The notes: a model not told the origin generated them from the letters alone. Counted from the first letter of the stretch, positions 47,101 through 56,430 are shown. The stretch is DNA of 64,000 nt from Lutibacter litoralis (GCF_014646675.1 NZ_BMNS01000004.1:15012-79011); one strand, 5' to 3'. Program-made: numbers and translations.

Positions 47101-47286
47101 AAGATTAAGTTAACTAAAGTTACTTTTGGTTTAATTGGTAGAAACCTTTTCACCAAATTACCTGAAGAAAACAGATTCTCTGATCCAGAATTTAATAATA
47201 CAAATAGCAACGCTATTGGTATTGGTGGATATTTCCAATCGCCTCCTACAAAATCTTTTGGATTTAATGTAAATGTGGAATTCTAA
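44194..47286 (+). CDS. SusC/RagA family TonB-linked outer-membrane transporter (1)
   Basis: 1030 residues. Signal peptide (MKTKFNGLLTLLLVLMVQVTFAQ in outline, cleaved after about 22), carboxypeptidase-regulatory-like domain (about 24-105, VTGTVTDASGPLPGVTVLIKGTNTGTQTDFDG...), TonB-dependent plug (about 115-225, LEEVVVTALGIKREKRE, ALYGSNAGNGALIVTTKKG) and a 22-strand barrel ending with FNVNVEF. No extra signalling domain is present at the N-terminus. It pairs with the SusD gene 14 bp downstream for import of a surface-bound oligomer. No hydrolase is linked, so the substrate is unknown. Confidence 0.96.
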   Translation: MKTKFNGLLTLLLVLMVQVTFAQKKTVTGTVTDASGPLPGVTVLIKGTNTGTQTDFDGNYSISVKEGDILKFSYIGMNTTEKIVGTSNQINVTMNESAQALEEVVVTALGIKREKREVTYQTQKVSDESLTVVAPTRAASALAGKVAGLQINVQDNGVNPSSQIILRGLRSVSGSNSALIVIDGSVSTQGAFDDLNPLDIANISVLKGATAAALYGSNAGNGALIVTTKKGSFGGKLKVGINTSYTAETVAYLPKFQSEYGTGWEGAYDAVENTNWGPRFDGTLRQIGPTFPADYGLATQMVPYAPVKNNMLDFFETGDTFNNTVYLSGSNEDSSFYVSVGDQRSDGIVPDDTYKRNTFRVNASKKIGDVTLTASTSFFNDETDVVGGSIGDQDRPLYWFILNTATNIPLTDYKDWQNPLGYGYADNYFNAYYQNPYWAIGTNRNTDETSRFVGNFNISWDIKEWLNFTARIAANNAWGNGKNWRAAQEYNADLQPAAGAVSSFVTDSEFQSAIYNGDFLFSGNFEFEDDFTLKSILGGNVYQSKYRTSSIRANNLSIPDFYDISNGTGTPATNADGNEKRSFGFFADLTFGYKNYLFLNLAGRNDWTSTLASDSNSYFYPSVGVSFVFTDAIEALQNNDILNYGKLTYSNSTVYSDLDPYRINESYFQSGGFPYGSINGFELGGTSIDANIAKEKINTNEIGLNLGFFNSRVSLDASYFNTVTSDLITFTTPSVASASTRFLTNIGELEGNGIELSLSGTVLKSEDFSWDLNINYTSSETKVNSIKEGLDEIAVTTTGQYGVYAVVGEAFPQIKANVYQRDPQGRIIVDGTSGHPLTEETLQNMGKTTPDYILGFNSVVNYKGFTLSGTLDYRTGHVYYEQGSDAMEFTGRSIASVSANRQDFVIPNSVIETSPGVYSENTNVQVAGGRQNYWTDVYNDVKSNYVKDATALKLREIALSYSLPKDVLDKIKLTKVTFGLIGRNLFTKLPEENRFSDPEFNNTNSNAIGIGGYFQSPPTKSFGFNVNVEF

Positions 47287-47300
47287 AAAAAGATACAAAA

Positions 47301-48755
47301 ATGAAAAATATAATAAAATATGCAAATTTGTTAATAGTAGTACTACTATTAGCTTCGTGCGAGGATTTTTTGGATGTAAATGTTGATCCAAACAACCCAA
47401 CGGTGGTAACTCCAGAATTAGTTCTGCCAGTTGCTCAAAAATACAGTGCGAACCTTATTCAAGCTACCGATGGTGGTGGTAGAAGAGCGAACACAATTGG
47501 AAACATGTTAATGTATAACTGGAGTCAATCAGATGGTTTTGCTTGGTATCCAGATGAATTTAAATATAATGTAACTTCATCTTTTTATACAGGTATTTTC
47601 TCTAATTCTTATACGCAATCTCTAAAGCAGTATCAAATACTTACTCAATTAGATGAAAAATTTGATAACTATAAAGCAATTGGTATGATTATGAAAGCAT
47701 ATCATTTTCAACTTTTAGTTGACTTTTATGGTGATGTCCCTTATACAGAAGCTTTGTTAAGAAAAGAAAATGCAACTCCTGTTTATGATGATGCTGCATT
47801 TATTTATGAAGATTTAGTTGTTCAGTTATCAGCTGCTATTGAAGTAATTAATAATGCACCTAGTAGTGCCGTTGTGCCTGGAACTGATGATATTATGTTT
47901 GGAGGGGATATGACTGAATGGATTAAATTTGCAAATACGGTAAAATTAAGAATTGGTGTACGTTCATCTAACTCAGCAGTAATTTCAGAAGCATTTGCTC
48001 AAAGTGAAGGTTTTATTACTAGTGATGTTTTAGTAAACCCTGGTTATTCTAAAGATGCAGGCAAACAAAATCCATTTTGGAATTTATACGGCGCAGATGA
48101 ATCTGAAACGTTAACTTTAACAAGTAAAGCGACTTGCGCAACTGACTTTGTAATTACTTATTTACAAAATACAGCGGATGCAAGAATTGATTATTTATAT
48201 GAAAAACCTGCGACAGGACATTTAGGTGTTGTACAAGGTTTATTAGATTATGATACTCCAGTTGTAGATGCTTATATTCCAGAAAATGTTTCAAATATAG
48301 GCCCAGGGCTTCTTAAAAGTGAAACTATGGGTGCATGCATTTTTACCTTAGCAGAGAGTTATTTTAATCAAGCAGAAGCAGTTTTAAGCCAAGGTGGAGA
48401 TGCACAGTCTTTATATGAAAGTGGTATTGAAGCTTCTTTTGACTATTTAGGAGCGAGCGGTGCTTCAGGATATTATGCACAACCAGTCGCCAATGTAAGC
48501 TGGGCTAATTCTAGTAATAAATTAGAAGCAATCATAACACAAAAATGGATTGCTACAAACGGTATTACAGCTGAACAATCATGGTTTGATTATAACAGAA
48601 CTGGGTATCCTTCTAATTTACCAGTTTCTAGTCAAGCAAGTACAAGCGATAGACCAGTTCGTTTATATTACCCAGCAAGTGAATTATCTTCAAATGGAGG
48701 AAACGTACCTTCACAGCCAGATGCATTTACTGCTAAAATATTTTGGGCTAATTAA
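47301..48755 (+). CDS. SusD/RagB family surface lipoprotein (1), SusD-like_2 type
   Basis: 484 residues with a lipoprotein signal (LLIVVLLLASCEDFLDVN, Cys near 20). The beginning DVNVDPNNPTVVTPELVLPVAQ and the mid-protein FQLLVDFYGDVPYTEAL fit the SusD-like_2 group, all-helical TPR-like proteins that form the lid over SusC. The C-terminus RLYYPASELSSNGGNVPSQPDAFTAKIFW is typical too. It is in one operon with the upstream transporter and the two downstream lipoproteins. Confidence 0.95.
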   Translation: MKNIIKYANLLIVVLLLASCEDFLDVNVDPNNPTVVTPELVLPVAQKYSANLIQATDGGGRRANTIGNMLMYNWSQSDGFAWYPDEFKYNVTSSFYTGIFSNSYTQSLKQYQILTQLDEKFDNYKAIGMIMKAYHFQLLVDFYGDVPYTEALLRKENATPVYDDAAFIYEDLVVQLSAAIEVINNAPSSAVVPGTDDIMFGGDMTEWIKFANTVKLRIGVRSSNSAVISEAFAQSEGFITSDVLVNPGYSKDAGKQNPFWNLYGADESETLTLTSKATCATDFVITYLQNTADARIDYLYEKPATGHLGVVQGLLDYDTPVVDAYIPENVSNIGPGLLKSETMGACIFTLAESYFNQAEAVLSQGGDAQSLYESGIEASFDYLGASGASGYYAQPVANVSWANSSNKLEAIITQKWIATNGITAEQSWFDYNRTGYPSNLPVSSQASTSDRPVRLYYPASELSSNGGNVPSQPDAFTAKIFWAN

Positions 48756-48774
48756 TTTTAAAACATAGACTATT

Positions 48775-49620
48775 ATGAAAAAAATAAAATATATATTAAC
48801 TTTTATGATAAGCATTTCGTTTTTAACGTCTTGCTTTGATGACGAAACTGGTCTTGAGCTAAATGATCAAGGCAACAACGTAGCTGGTTTTACTAATGCT
48901 CGTGAAAATGTTTCGAAAATAGCAAGTGGTGACGAATACCAAGTTGCTTTAAAAATGAAATTGGAAGGTCCAACTGTTATGGATTTAACAAATGATGTAA
49001 CTGTAACATTTGCAGCAGCGGCAGGTTCAACAGCTATAGAAGGTGTTCATTATAGAATAGACAATCCAACTACTACCCTTTCAAAAGCAAACAATTACCT
49101 AGGTTATGGACAGATTGTGATGTTAACAGACGGAATTGTTGCTCCTTTAGCAGGTCCAAGTCCAGTTCTAGTACTTATGGCAACTGCAACTAATGGAGAA
49201 AATAAAGTTGTTGCTAGTGGTAAATCAGTATCAGTTACTTTAAATTATGCGTGTGATTCTAATTTAGATGGAACATATACTGAAACTATTGATTATTGGA
49301 GAGGTGGTGCTTACCAAAGTACAACTACTAGAACAGTTACTTTTACAAAAACAGGAGTTGGAGAATACCGTACTTCACATGTTGGACACTGGACACCAGG
49401 ACAACTTGGTGGTACTCCAGGAATGACATTTTATGATGTGTGTGGCGCTGTAAGTATCCCTGGCCAAAATTTAGTTGACTTATACTCTAACTGGGTTCAG
49501 GGTGTGTCTGGAGCATCATCAGTAGATCCAATGACAGGTGATATTTATATGGAATATACCATTGTTGTTCCACCTGCAACATCAGATAGGGTATATTATA
49601 CAACCTTTGTTAAACAATAG
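48775..49620 (+). CDS. lipoprotein, DUF1735-like N-terminus, SusE position
   Basis: 281 residues, lipoprotein signal (ISFLTSCFDDETG, Cys near 20). Residues about 30-160 look like the beta-sandwich found in BT_3987/DUF1735-type proteins (TNDVTVTFAAAAGSTAIEGVHYRI). The rest (DGTYTETIDYWRGGAYQSTTTRTVTF) is beta-rich with several tryptophans. Lying 19 bp after SusD, it holds the position of SusE/SusF surface binding lipoproteins. Ligand unknown. Confidence 0.75.
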   Translation: MKKIKYILTFMISISFLTSCFDDETGLELNDQGNNVAGFTNARENVSKIASGDEYQVALKMKLEGPTVMDLTNDVTVTFAAAAGSTAIEGVHYRIDNPTTTLSKANNYLGYGQIVMLTDGIVAPLAGPSPVLVLMATATNGENKVVASGKSVSVTLNYACDSNLDGTYTETIDYWRGGAYQSTTTRTVTFTKTGVGEYRTSHVGHWTPGQLGGTPGMTFYDVCGAVSIPGQNLVDLYSNWVQGVSGASSVDPMTGDIYMEYTIVVPPATSDRVYYTTFVKQ

Positions 49621-49644
49621 TTTAATACTTAAATTTAAATAAAA

Positions 49645-50493
49645 ATGAAAAAATATATAATATACAATTTATTAGGGCTTTTTCTACTTCTTTTTACATT
49701 CACTGCTTGTGAATTTGAAACGGCAGAACAAGATCCAAGTGACATAATAAGTCCTAATAATAAGCCAACTGTAACAGTCACATCTAATGCATCTGGTACA
49801 ATTAATGAAGGTGAAACCGTAATTTATACAATTACGTTTGATAAACCAATTGAGCGTTCAGTAACATTTACGCCTATAATTAGTGGTTCATCTGACGATC
49901 ATGATTATCTAATTGAAGCAGTAAGTGTGGCGCCATATACTACTTCAGTTCAATTACCAATTGAAGTTTTTGAAGATTATGAAATTGAAGGACAAGAAAC
50001 TTTATCTGTTCAACTTGAAATTTCAAGTATTGCAGAAAAGAACTTGGTACATCCAGATACAGCATTCGCTCCTATAGACTTAACAATTAATGACTATGTT
50101 GATGACAACAAATTAGTAATTAATTTCTCTTGGGCTGAAGATATTGATTTTGATATCTTAGTATTTAGTGATACAGCTGCTTACCCAGCAACATTATGGG
50201 GAACTGGCGGTGCAACAGGAGCTAATCCTGAAATTGACACTTCTATTTGGTTAGACGATCCAGCTGGTGATTATTATGTGTGTATTTTAGATTGGTGGGA
50301 GGGAATCAATTTTGATTACACTTTTGATTTAGCTTTTCCAGATGGATCAGTCCAAACAATAACTGGCACCTTTGATGGGACTAACTATCCTTACACTAGT
50401 TTTACAGGTCCTTCAAGTTGGGGATCGCCAAGTGCATACAAAGTATTAAAAGTTGTTGTTAATGGAACTAATTTTGTAGTAACCAAATTATAA
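49645..50493 (+). CDS. lipoprotein with Calx-beta-like domain, SusF position
   Basis: 282 residues, lipoprotein signal (FLLLFTFTACEFETAEQD, Cys near 21). Residues about 45-150 resemble a Calx-beta domain (INEGETVIYTITFDKPIERSVTFTP, YEIEGQETLSVQLE), a calcium-binding beta sandwich. The C-terminal half has acidic and aromatic motifs (SWAEDIDFDILVFSD, CILDWWEGINFDYTFDLAFPDG) resembling small pre-peptidase or carbohydrate-binding beta folds. It is the last gene of the first Sus-like operon and is followed by a terminator. Ligand unknown. Confidence 0.72.
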   Translation: MKKYIIYNLLGLFLLLFTFTACEFETAEQDPSDIISPNNKPTVTVTSNASGTINEGETVIYTITFDKPIERSVTFTPIISGSSDDHDYLIEAVSVAPYTTSVQLPIEVFEDYEIEGQETLSVQLEISSIAEKNLVHPDTAFAPIDLTINDYVDDNKLVINFSWAEDIDFDILVFSDTAAYPATLWGTGGATGANPEIDTSIWLDDPAGDYYVCILDWWEGINFDYTFDLAFPDGSVQTITGTFDGTNYPYTSFTGPSSWGSPSAYKVLKVVVNGTNFVVTKL

Positions 50494-50512
50494 CAATTAA
50501 TAAAATTATTTT

Positions 50513-50543
50513 AAAAAGGCTTTCCAAATGGAAAGCCTTTTTT
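50513..50543 (+). terminator. intrinsic terminator of the first SusC/SusD operon
   Basis: GGCTTTCC (50518-50525) pairs with GGAAAGCC (50530-50537) around an AAAT loop, with A-run before and six T after, 20 bp past the last stop codon. Confidence 0.94.
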
Positions 50544-50687
50544 AGTTTAAACAATTAAATATATAGATATGTTAATTTAGGCATAAATTTTGAAATAAAT
50601 TAATTTAAATTTTCAAATCAAGAAATTTATTTATTTTACATAAAATAAATAATAATTAATTAAATTTGATTACCAAAAAAACAATTT

Positions 50688-51365
50688 ATGAAAACTCTTA
50701 AAATTATTTCGTTCTTTATTATAATATTTATTGCAATTCCCATATATGCTCAACAAAGTTGTAAAGTGCTAAAAGCTGATATCAATGAGCAATACCAAGG
50801 AGAATGCTCCAAAGGTTTAGCGCATGGTAAAGGTATTGCTAAAGGAATAAACACCTATGAAGGTCAATTTAAAAAAGGATTACCACATGGGAAGGGAATG
50901 ATAATCTATGCCGACGGTAGTACTTATTCAGGTAATTGGAAAAAAGGCATGAGAAATGGTGAAGGGAAATTTTCAAAAATCGTGGATGGTAAAGATTCAA
51001 TTGCAGACGGAATTTGGAAGAATGACAAATTTGTTGGTCAAAAGAAAGTAAAAGAATATGATGTTATTAAGAAAGTTGCAGTTACAAGATATATGATACG
51101 AAAAATTAGCGATAAGGGTAATCAAGTTACAGTTAGAGTTAAAAAAAATGGTATGTATGTAGCCACTACAAATAATATTAATGGTTCTAGCGGAAATTTA
51201 GTTTTTAGTCAAGGTAGAGCAATTTTTGAAAATATTGCTCTTTACCCATTTACATGTGATATGAATTATTCAATCCAAAATACCATGGGAGGTACATCAA
51301 CCAGTGTTGAATTTCGTTTTAAAATTTTAGCTAAAGGAGATTGGTTAGTTGAACTATATCATTAA
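50688..51365 (+). CDS. secreted MORN-repeat protein
   Basis: 225 residues. Signal peptide of about 21 residues (IIIFIAIPIYAQQ). Three MORN repeats lie at about 36-96 (YQGECSKGLAHGKGIAKG, YEGQFKKGLPHGKGMIIYADG, YSGNWKKGMRNGEGKF). The remaining 125 residues form a beta-rich domain without a recognised match. It stands alone between two terminators and between two SusC/SusD pairs; a relation to them is not evident. Confidence 0.85.
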   Translation: MKTLKIISFFIIIFIAIPIYAQQSCKVLKADINEQYQGECSKGLAHGKGIAKGINTYEGQFKKGLPHGKGMIIYADGSTYSGNWKKGMRNGEGKFSKIVDGKDSIADGIWKNDKFVGQKKVKEYDVIKKVAVTRYMIRKISDKGNQVTVRVKKNGMYVATTNNINGSSGNLVFSQGRAIFENIALYPFTCDMNYSIQNTMGGTSTSVEFRFKILAKGDWLVELYH

Positions 51366-51417
51366 CCTATCCTTTTTAACTAAAAATTTTTAATCTAAGT
51401 AAATTTCTTTTACTCTT

Positions 51418-51454
51418 AAAATTCCGAATTATTCTCAGAATAATCCGGAATTTT
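51418..51454 (+). terminator. intrinsic terminator after the MORN-repeat gene
   Basis: A long stem (51418-51435 with 51437-51454, outer half AAAATTCCG) with one mismatch and a single-base apex, ending in four T, 53 bp after the stop codon. Confidence 0.75.
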
Positions 51455-51562
51455 AATCTTTAACATATTTAGAAGCAACCTTCTAAAAAACTCTGCATCT
51501 ATATTTTGATAAACATCCTACAATATTTTTAAAAATATTATAGTAAAACTAATATTTTATTA

Positions 51563-51570
51563 TATTTTTG
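51563..51570 (+). promoter_or_regulatory. candidate -7 box (TATTTTTG) for the second SusC/SusD pair
   Basis: TATTTTTG fits TAnnTTTG, 33 bp before the SusC ATG at 51604. There is no TTG at -33 spacing; an A/T palindrome lies there instead. Confidence 0.45.
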
Positions 51571-51603
51571 ATGTTTTTAAAATTTAATCTAAACAATTAT
51601 ACA

Positions 51604-54600
51604 ATGAAAACAAAGTTTAATGGAATTTTAACGCTTTTATTAGCGCTTCTCGTGCAAGTAACTTTTGCTCAAGAAAAAACAATTTCAGGTACTGTTTCTG
51701 ACGAAACGGGTCCGTTACCTGGAGTAAATGTTATTGTTAAAGGGACTAATAATGGTACCCAAACAGATTTTGATGGTAAATTCACCTTAAGAGCAACTAC
51801 TGGTGATGTTATTGTTTTTAGTTATGTTGGAATGACATCACAAGAAAAAACGGTAGGAACATCAAATGTAATGAACGTAACTATGACTGGTTCTAACCTT
51901 TTAGAAGAGGTTGTTATTGTAGGTTATGGTACTACTACAAAAAAATCTTACGCAGGTACAGCCAAAACAGTTAAAAGTGAACAATTAGAAATTAAAAACG
52001 TTTCTAACGTTTCACAAGCATTATCTGGTGAGGTAGCGGGTTTAACAGTAATTAACTCTTCTGGTCAGCCTGGTTCAACTTCAACAATTCGTATTAGAGG
52101 TTATGGTTCTGTAAATGGTAACCGTGCGCCTTTGTATGTAGTTGATGGTGTTCCTTTCTCAGGAAGTATTAATTCAATTAACCCTGCAGATATTAGAACT
52201 ACTACCGTTTTAAAAGATGCAACAGCAACAGCAATTTATGGTGCAAGAGGTGCAAATGGTGTAATTTTAATTACAACAAAAACAGGTACTTCTTCTGATT
52301 CATATATTGAATTAGAAGCTAAAGTTGGAATTAACGATCAAGTTATCCCCAGATATGATGTTATTACTTCTCCAGAAGAATATATTGGGTATGTATGGGA
52401 AGGTATTTACAATAGAGCTGTAGCTGAAGGTGAAGCTGACCCTACTGGTATTGCTAATACAGATTTATTTAGCTTGAATTATGTTGATCCAGGGTACAAT
52501 ATGTGGAATGTAACAAACGGTGGAGAATTAATCGATCCTATTACAAGACAGGTAAGACCAGGTGTTACTAGAAAATATACTCCTCAAAAGTATACTGATG
52601 CTGCCTTTGATCCTGGTTCTCGTACAGAATATAGTGTTCGTATGGGAGGTGGAAATGATAAATCTAAGCACTTCTTCTCTTTGGGATACTTAAACGATGA
52701 AGGTTATGCCATTAAAACAAATTATGAACGATATACTACTCGTTTAAATTTGACTCATGATGTTAAAGATTGGTTAGAAGTTGGTGCTAATATTGGATAT
52801 GCATATTCTGAAAGTAACAACAATGGCCAAACAGATGGTTCAGAAAACGTTTTTGAATTTGCTGATAAAATGGCTCCTATTTTCCCTGTATTATTAAGAG
52901 ATAATAGTGGACAATTAGTTGAAGACCCTATTTTTGGTGGTTATCAATATGATTATGGTAGTGTTTCTGGCTTCAGAGCAAGACCAAATGCAAACAACTT
53001 AAATCCAATTGCTTCCGCACTATATGATGTTGTTAGAACTAATCGTCACGAAGTAAATGGAAACTTTAATGCGAAAATAACATTTACAGACTATTTATCT
53101 TTAGAAACTCGTTATGGAGCGCAGTTCTCTACAAATAAATATAAGTCTTATGACAACCCATTCTATGGTACTGCTGTTGGTAATGGTGGTTCTTTGTATG
53201 TTTCTCAAACAGAACGTTTAACACAAAACTTCTTACAACTTTTACGATTCCAAAAAGAGTTTGGAGATCATTCTCTTGAGGCTTTATTAGCGCATGAAAC
53301 GAATGAGTTCACATTTAACAATGCTACTGCATATAAAACAAAAGTTGTATTAGATGGTTTATTAGAATTAGATAACTTTGTAAACAGCACATCTAACCCA
53401 ACAGGATATGAATCAGGTAGTTCAATCGAATCTTACTTCGGTCAAGTAAATTATAACTACTTACAAAAGTATTACTTTACGGGTTCTGTGCGAAGAGATG
53501 GTTCTTCTAGATTCGTTAATGAGAAATGGGGTACTTTTGGTTCGGCTGGTGCAGCTTGGATTGTATCAAGTGAAGACTTTTTTAACAATGATTTATTCCC
53601 ATACTTTAAAGTGAAAGCTTCTTATGGTGTAACTGGTGACCAAGCTGGTGTAGGATATTATTCAGGGTATGATACATACAACACTGCATTTTTAGGTGGC
53701 GGATATAATATAACTCCAAATTCAAATGGTAATCCAGATTTAACTTGGGAAACTTCAAAAATGTTCCAAGGGGGTATTGAATTCTCATTAGGCGATTATA
53801 TAGATGGTAACATTGATTTCTATGACAAGAGAACTGATAACTTAATTTTTGATCGTAGAGTAGGTCCTTCTCAAGGTATTGCAATTATCACTGTTAATGA
53901 TGGTGAATTAAAGAACCAAGGTTTAGAATTTGATTTTACAGGTCATTTAGTAAATAAAGATGATTTTAAATTAGACTTAACCATTAACGGTGAATTAATT
54001 AAGAATGAAATTGTTACAATGCCTATTGAACCTTCAACTGGTTTACCTAGAATTTTAGATACTTCTGCTGGTGACTATGCTTATTCAACAGGAAGTTCAA
54101 TTTATGAATTCTACTTAAGAGAGTGGGCAGGAGTTAACGCTGACACTGGTGCTCCACAATGGTACCAATATTTCAATGATGCAAATGGTAATGGAACTCT
54201 TGATTCTGGAGAAGAATCAATTGCTTCAATGACTGAGTATTTAAATAATAATACTGATGTTACTATAGCAAAACAAATAACTGATACATATGCTGACGCA
54301 ACGGACAAGTACGTTGGAAAATCAGGTATTCCTGATTTAAGAGGTGCTTTTAGATTAAGCGGTGCTTGGAAAAACTTCAACTTCGCAACACAGTTCACTT
54401 ATAGTGTTGGTGGCTATGCAATTGATTATCAATACGGAGAATTAATGAGCGATAGATTTGGGGCAGTTGGTAACAATTTCCATACTGATATTTCAGACAG
54501 ATGGCAACAACCTGGAGATGTTACTGATGTTCCTCGTTTAGCTGATGCTTATGATTCAAACAGTACATCTTCTTCAACTCGTTTCTTAACTAAAACTGAT

Positions 54601-54822
54601 TATTTTGCATTAAACAATGCAACTATTGGCTATACAGTTCCTAATAATATACTAGATAACATAGGAGTAGATACCGTTAACTTATGGGTATCTGGAGATA
54701 ACTTATTTATGAATACTGCGAGAGAAGGATTCAATCCTACAACTAGTGAAAGTGGTAACTCAGGTCGTAGATTGTACGCTCCTTTAACCACACTTACTTT
54801 AGGCGTTAGAGTTAAATTTTAA
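51604..54822 (+). CDS. SusC/RagA family TonB-linked outer-membrane transporter (2)
   Basis: 1072 residues from the ATG at 51604, chosen because MKTKFNGILTLLLALLVQ is a signal peptide nearly identical to that of the first SusC; an ATG at 51568 would add 12 residues ahead of it. Regulatory-like domain at about 25-105, TonB plug at about 115-225 (LLEEVVIVGYGTTTKKSYAG, AIYGARGANGVILITTKTG), barrel ending LGVRVKF. It shares the leader and signal region with the first SusC but differs beyond it. Followed after 12 bp by its SusD. Substrate unknown. Confidence 0.96.
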   Translation: MKTKFNGILTLLLALLVQVTFAQEKTISGTVSDETGPLPGVNVIVKGTNNGTQTDFDGKFTLRATTGDVIVFSYVGMTSQEKTVGTSNVMNVTMTGSNLLEEVVIVGYGTTTKKSYAGTAKTVKSEQLEIKNVSNVSQALSGEVAGLTVINSSGQPGSTSTIRIRGYGSVNGNRAPLYVVDGVPFSGSINSINPADIRTTTVLKDATATAIYGARGANGVILITTKTGTSSDSYIELEAKVGINDQVIPRYDVITSPEEYIGYVWEGIYNRAVAEGEADPTGIANTDLFSLNYVDPGYNMWNVTNGGELIDPITRQVRPGVTRKYTPQKYTDAAFDPGSRTEYSVRMGGGNDKSKHFFSLGYLNDEGYAIKTNYERYTTRLNLTHDVKDWLEVGANIGYAYSESNNNGQTDGSENVFEFADKMAPIFPVLLRDNSGQLVEDPIFGGYQYDYGSVSGFRARPNANNLNPIASALYDVVRTNRHEVNGNFNAKITFTDYLSLETRYGAQFSTNKYKSYDNPFYGTAVGNGGSLYVSQTERLTQNFLQLLRFQKEFGDHSLEALLAHETNEFTFNNATAYKTKVVLDGLLELDNFVNSTSNPTGYESGSSIESYFGQVNYNYLQKYYFTGSVRRDGSSRFVNEKWGTFGSAGAAWIVSSEDFFNNDLFPYFKVKASYGVTGDQAGVGYYSGYDTYNTAFLGGGYNITPNSNGNPDLTWETSKMFQGGIEFSLGDYIDGNIDFYDKRTDNLIFDRRVGPSQGIAIITVNDGELKNQGLEFDFTGHLVNKDDFKLDLTINGELIKNEIVTMPIEPSTGLPRILDTSAGDYAYSTGSSIYEFYLREWAGVNADTGAPQWYQYFNDANGNGTLDSGEESIASMTEYLNNNTDVTIAKQITDTYADATDKYVGKSGIPDLRGAFRLSGAWKNFNFATQFTYSVGGYAIDYQYGELMSDRFGAVGNNFHTDISDRWQQPGDVTDVPRLADAYDSNSTSSSTRFLTKTDYFALNNATIGYTVPNNILDNIGVDTVNLWVSGDNLFMNTAREGFNPTTSESGNSGRRLYAPLTTLTLGVRVKF

Positions 54823-54834
54823 ATTATAAAAAAA

Positions 54835-56319
54835 ATGAAGAAATTAATTAAAATATCATTACTTTCAGCAATCTTAATTTTTGCTGTTAGTTGTAACGAA
54901 GACTTTTTAGAAAAAGATCCTTCTGAATTTTTAACTACGGCTCAACTTCAAGATGCAGCCTCAAGAAATCCTGACATTGTTAAAGGTACTGTTACAGGAA
55001 TCTATGGAACAATGGTTGAAGTAGAAACTGGTGGTACTACTGGTGCTGATGACTTTGGACACAAAAGTTATGACATATTTGGCGATATGCTTTCAGGTGA
55101 TATGGCATTGTCGGTAAGTACATATGGTTGGTATAGAGCTAGTATTACTGAAATGAAGTGTACTCAAGACTTTACTTATTTAGATAACTATCAGGTATGG
55201 AGACACTATTACAGAATTGTAAGATCTGCAAACTCTGTAATAGCACAATTAGGTGGTAATGATTTTACTCCTGAATTAGTTGAAAATCAAGTTCTAATGG
55301 GGCAAGCGAAAGCTATGCGAGCTCATTCATATTTTTACTTAGCACAATATTTTCAAAAATCATATAATGCTAGTGAAGAAATTCTTCCAATGTATGATGA
55401 TTTAGACGATGTAAACGGACCTAAAGTAACTGCTGGTGAAATTTATACATTAATTGAAAATGATTTAAATGATGCCATTACATTATTAGACGGATACAAT
55501 AGATCTGCTAAGAATGAAGTAAATCAAGATATCGCTAAAGCTATTTTAGCATACGCTTATGGAGCAATGGGTAGAGATTCTGAAGCTAAAGTTTTAGCCG
55601 CTGAGGTTATCAATACTGGAGCTTATACTTTAATGAGTGCAAATGAAGTTTTAGGTGGATTTAATAACGTAGCTACATCAGGTTGGATGTGGGGCGTAGA
55701 TCTTAATGCTGATACCGATTTAGACTTACACTCTTGGTGGGGTCAAATAGATTATTTTTCTTATAGCTATGCTGCATATGGAGATGCTAAGGCAATTGAT
55801 CGAGGTTTATTTGATGCTATTCCAGCTAATGATGTAAGGAAAGAACAGTTTTATACAGGTGGTGGATATCTTGATTTAATGCCTATTAATAAGTTTTACG
55901 ATGAAAATAGAGTACCTTACGGAAATACTACTACAGTTTTCGCTGACTATGTATTTATGAGAATTGCTGAGATGTACTTGTTACATGCTGAAACAGCTGC
56001 TAGATCAGGTGATGAAGGAAGTGCACGTACTTCATTAAAAGCAATATTAAGCCAAAGACTTGATGGTGATGTTTCTTATGTTGACGGTTTATCTGGACAA
56101 GCTTTATTAGACGAGATTTACCTTCAAACAAGAATTGAACTTTGGGGTGAAGGTAAAAGCTACTTAGCAATGAAAAGAAACAAAGCTACAATCGTAAGAG
56201 GGGATAACCACTTATCATTTGTTGGTGAGCAAATCAGCTATGATGATGAAAGATTAACTTTTGAAATTCCTGAATCAGAAATTCAAAACAATCCTTTTGT
56301 AAGCGATCAAAATTTATAA
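54835..56319 (+). CDS. RagB/SusD family surface lipoprotein (2)
   Basis: 494 residues with a lipoprotein signal (LIFAVSCNEDFLEKDP, Cys near 20). The N-terminal CNEDFLEKDPSEFLTTAQLQ, MRAHSYFYLAQYFQKSY and the C-terminal RIELWGEGKSYLAMKRNK are hallmarks of the classical SusD/RagB family, a different subgroup from the SusD of the first pair. It is the lid and ligand-binding partner of the upstream transporter. No enzyme or SusE follows; the terminator is 24 bp downstream. Confidence 0.95.
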   Translation: MKKLIKISLLSAILIFAVSCNEDFLEKDPSEFLTTAQLQDAASRNPDIVKGTVTGIYGTMVEVETGGTTGADDFGHKSYDIFGDMLSGDMALSVSTYGWYRASITEMKCTQDFTYLDNYQVWRHYYRIVRSANSVIAQLGGNDFTPELVENQVLMGQAKAMRAHSYFYLAQYFQKSYNASEEILPMYDDLDDVNGPKVTAGEIYTLIENDLNDAITLLDGYNRSAKNEVNQDIAKAILAYAYGAMGRDSEAKVLAAEVINTGAYTLMSANEVLGGFNNVATSGWMWGVDLNADTDLDLHSWWGQIDYFSYSYAAYGDAKAIDRGLFDAIPANDVRKEQFYTGGGYLDLMPINKFYDENRVPYGNTTTVFADYVFMRIAEMYLLHAETAARSGDEGSARTSLKAILSQRLDGDVSYVDGLSGQALLDEIYLQTRIELWGEGKSYLAMKRNKATIVRGDNHLSFVGEQISYDDERLTFEIPESEIQNNPFVSDQNL

Positions 56320-56335
56320 TATTTTATAAATAACA

Positions 56336-56371
56336 TTAAAAGGGCTCAATTTTAAAATTGAGCCTTTTTTT
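56336..56371 (+). terminator. intrinsic terminator of the second SusC/SusD pair
   Basis: GGCTCAATTTT (56343-56353) and AAAATTGAGCC (56354-56364) are perfectly complementary and followed by seven T. Confidence 0.94.
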
Positions 56372-56418
56372 ATTATATGTACTAATTAAGTCCTTACAAA
56401 TGGTTAATTTATTTTAGC

Positions 56419-56426
56419 TACATTTG
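56419..56426 (+). promoter_or_regulatory. -7 box (TACATTTG) next to the rlmB start
   Basis: TACATTTG matches TAnnTTTG and ends four bases before the rlmB ATG, so the transcript would have almost no leader. No clear -33 TTG. Confidence 0.5.
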
Positions 56427-56430
56427 CAAA

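Noticed and set aside
51568-51603. ATG at 51568 as start of the second SusC
   Set aside because: It adds 12 residues before a signal peptide that is nearly identical to that of the first SusC, and it overlaps the -7 box.
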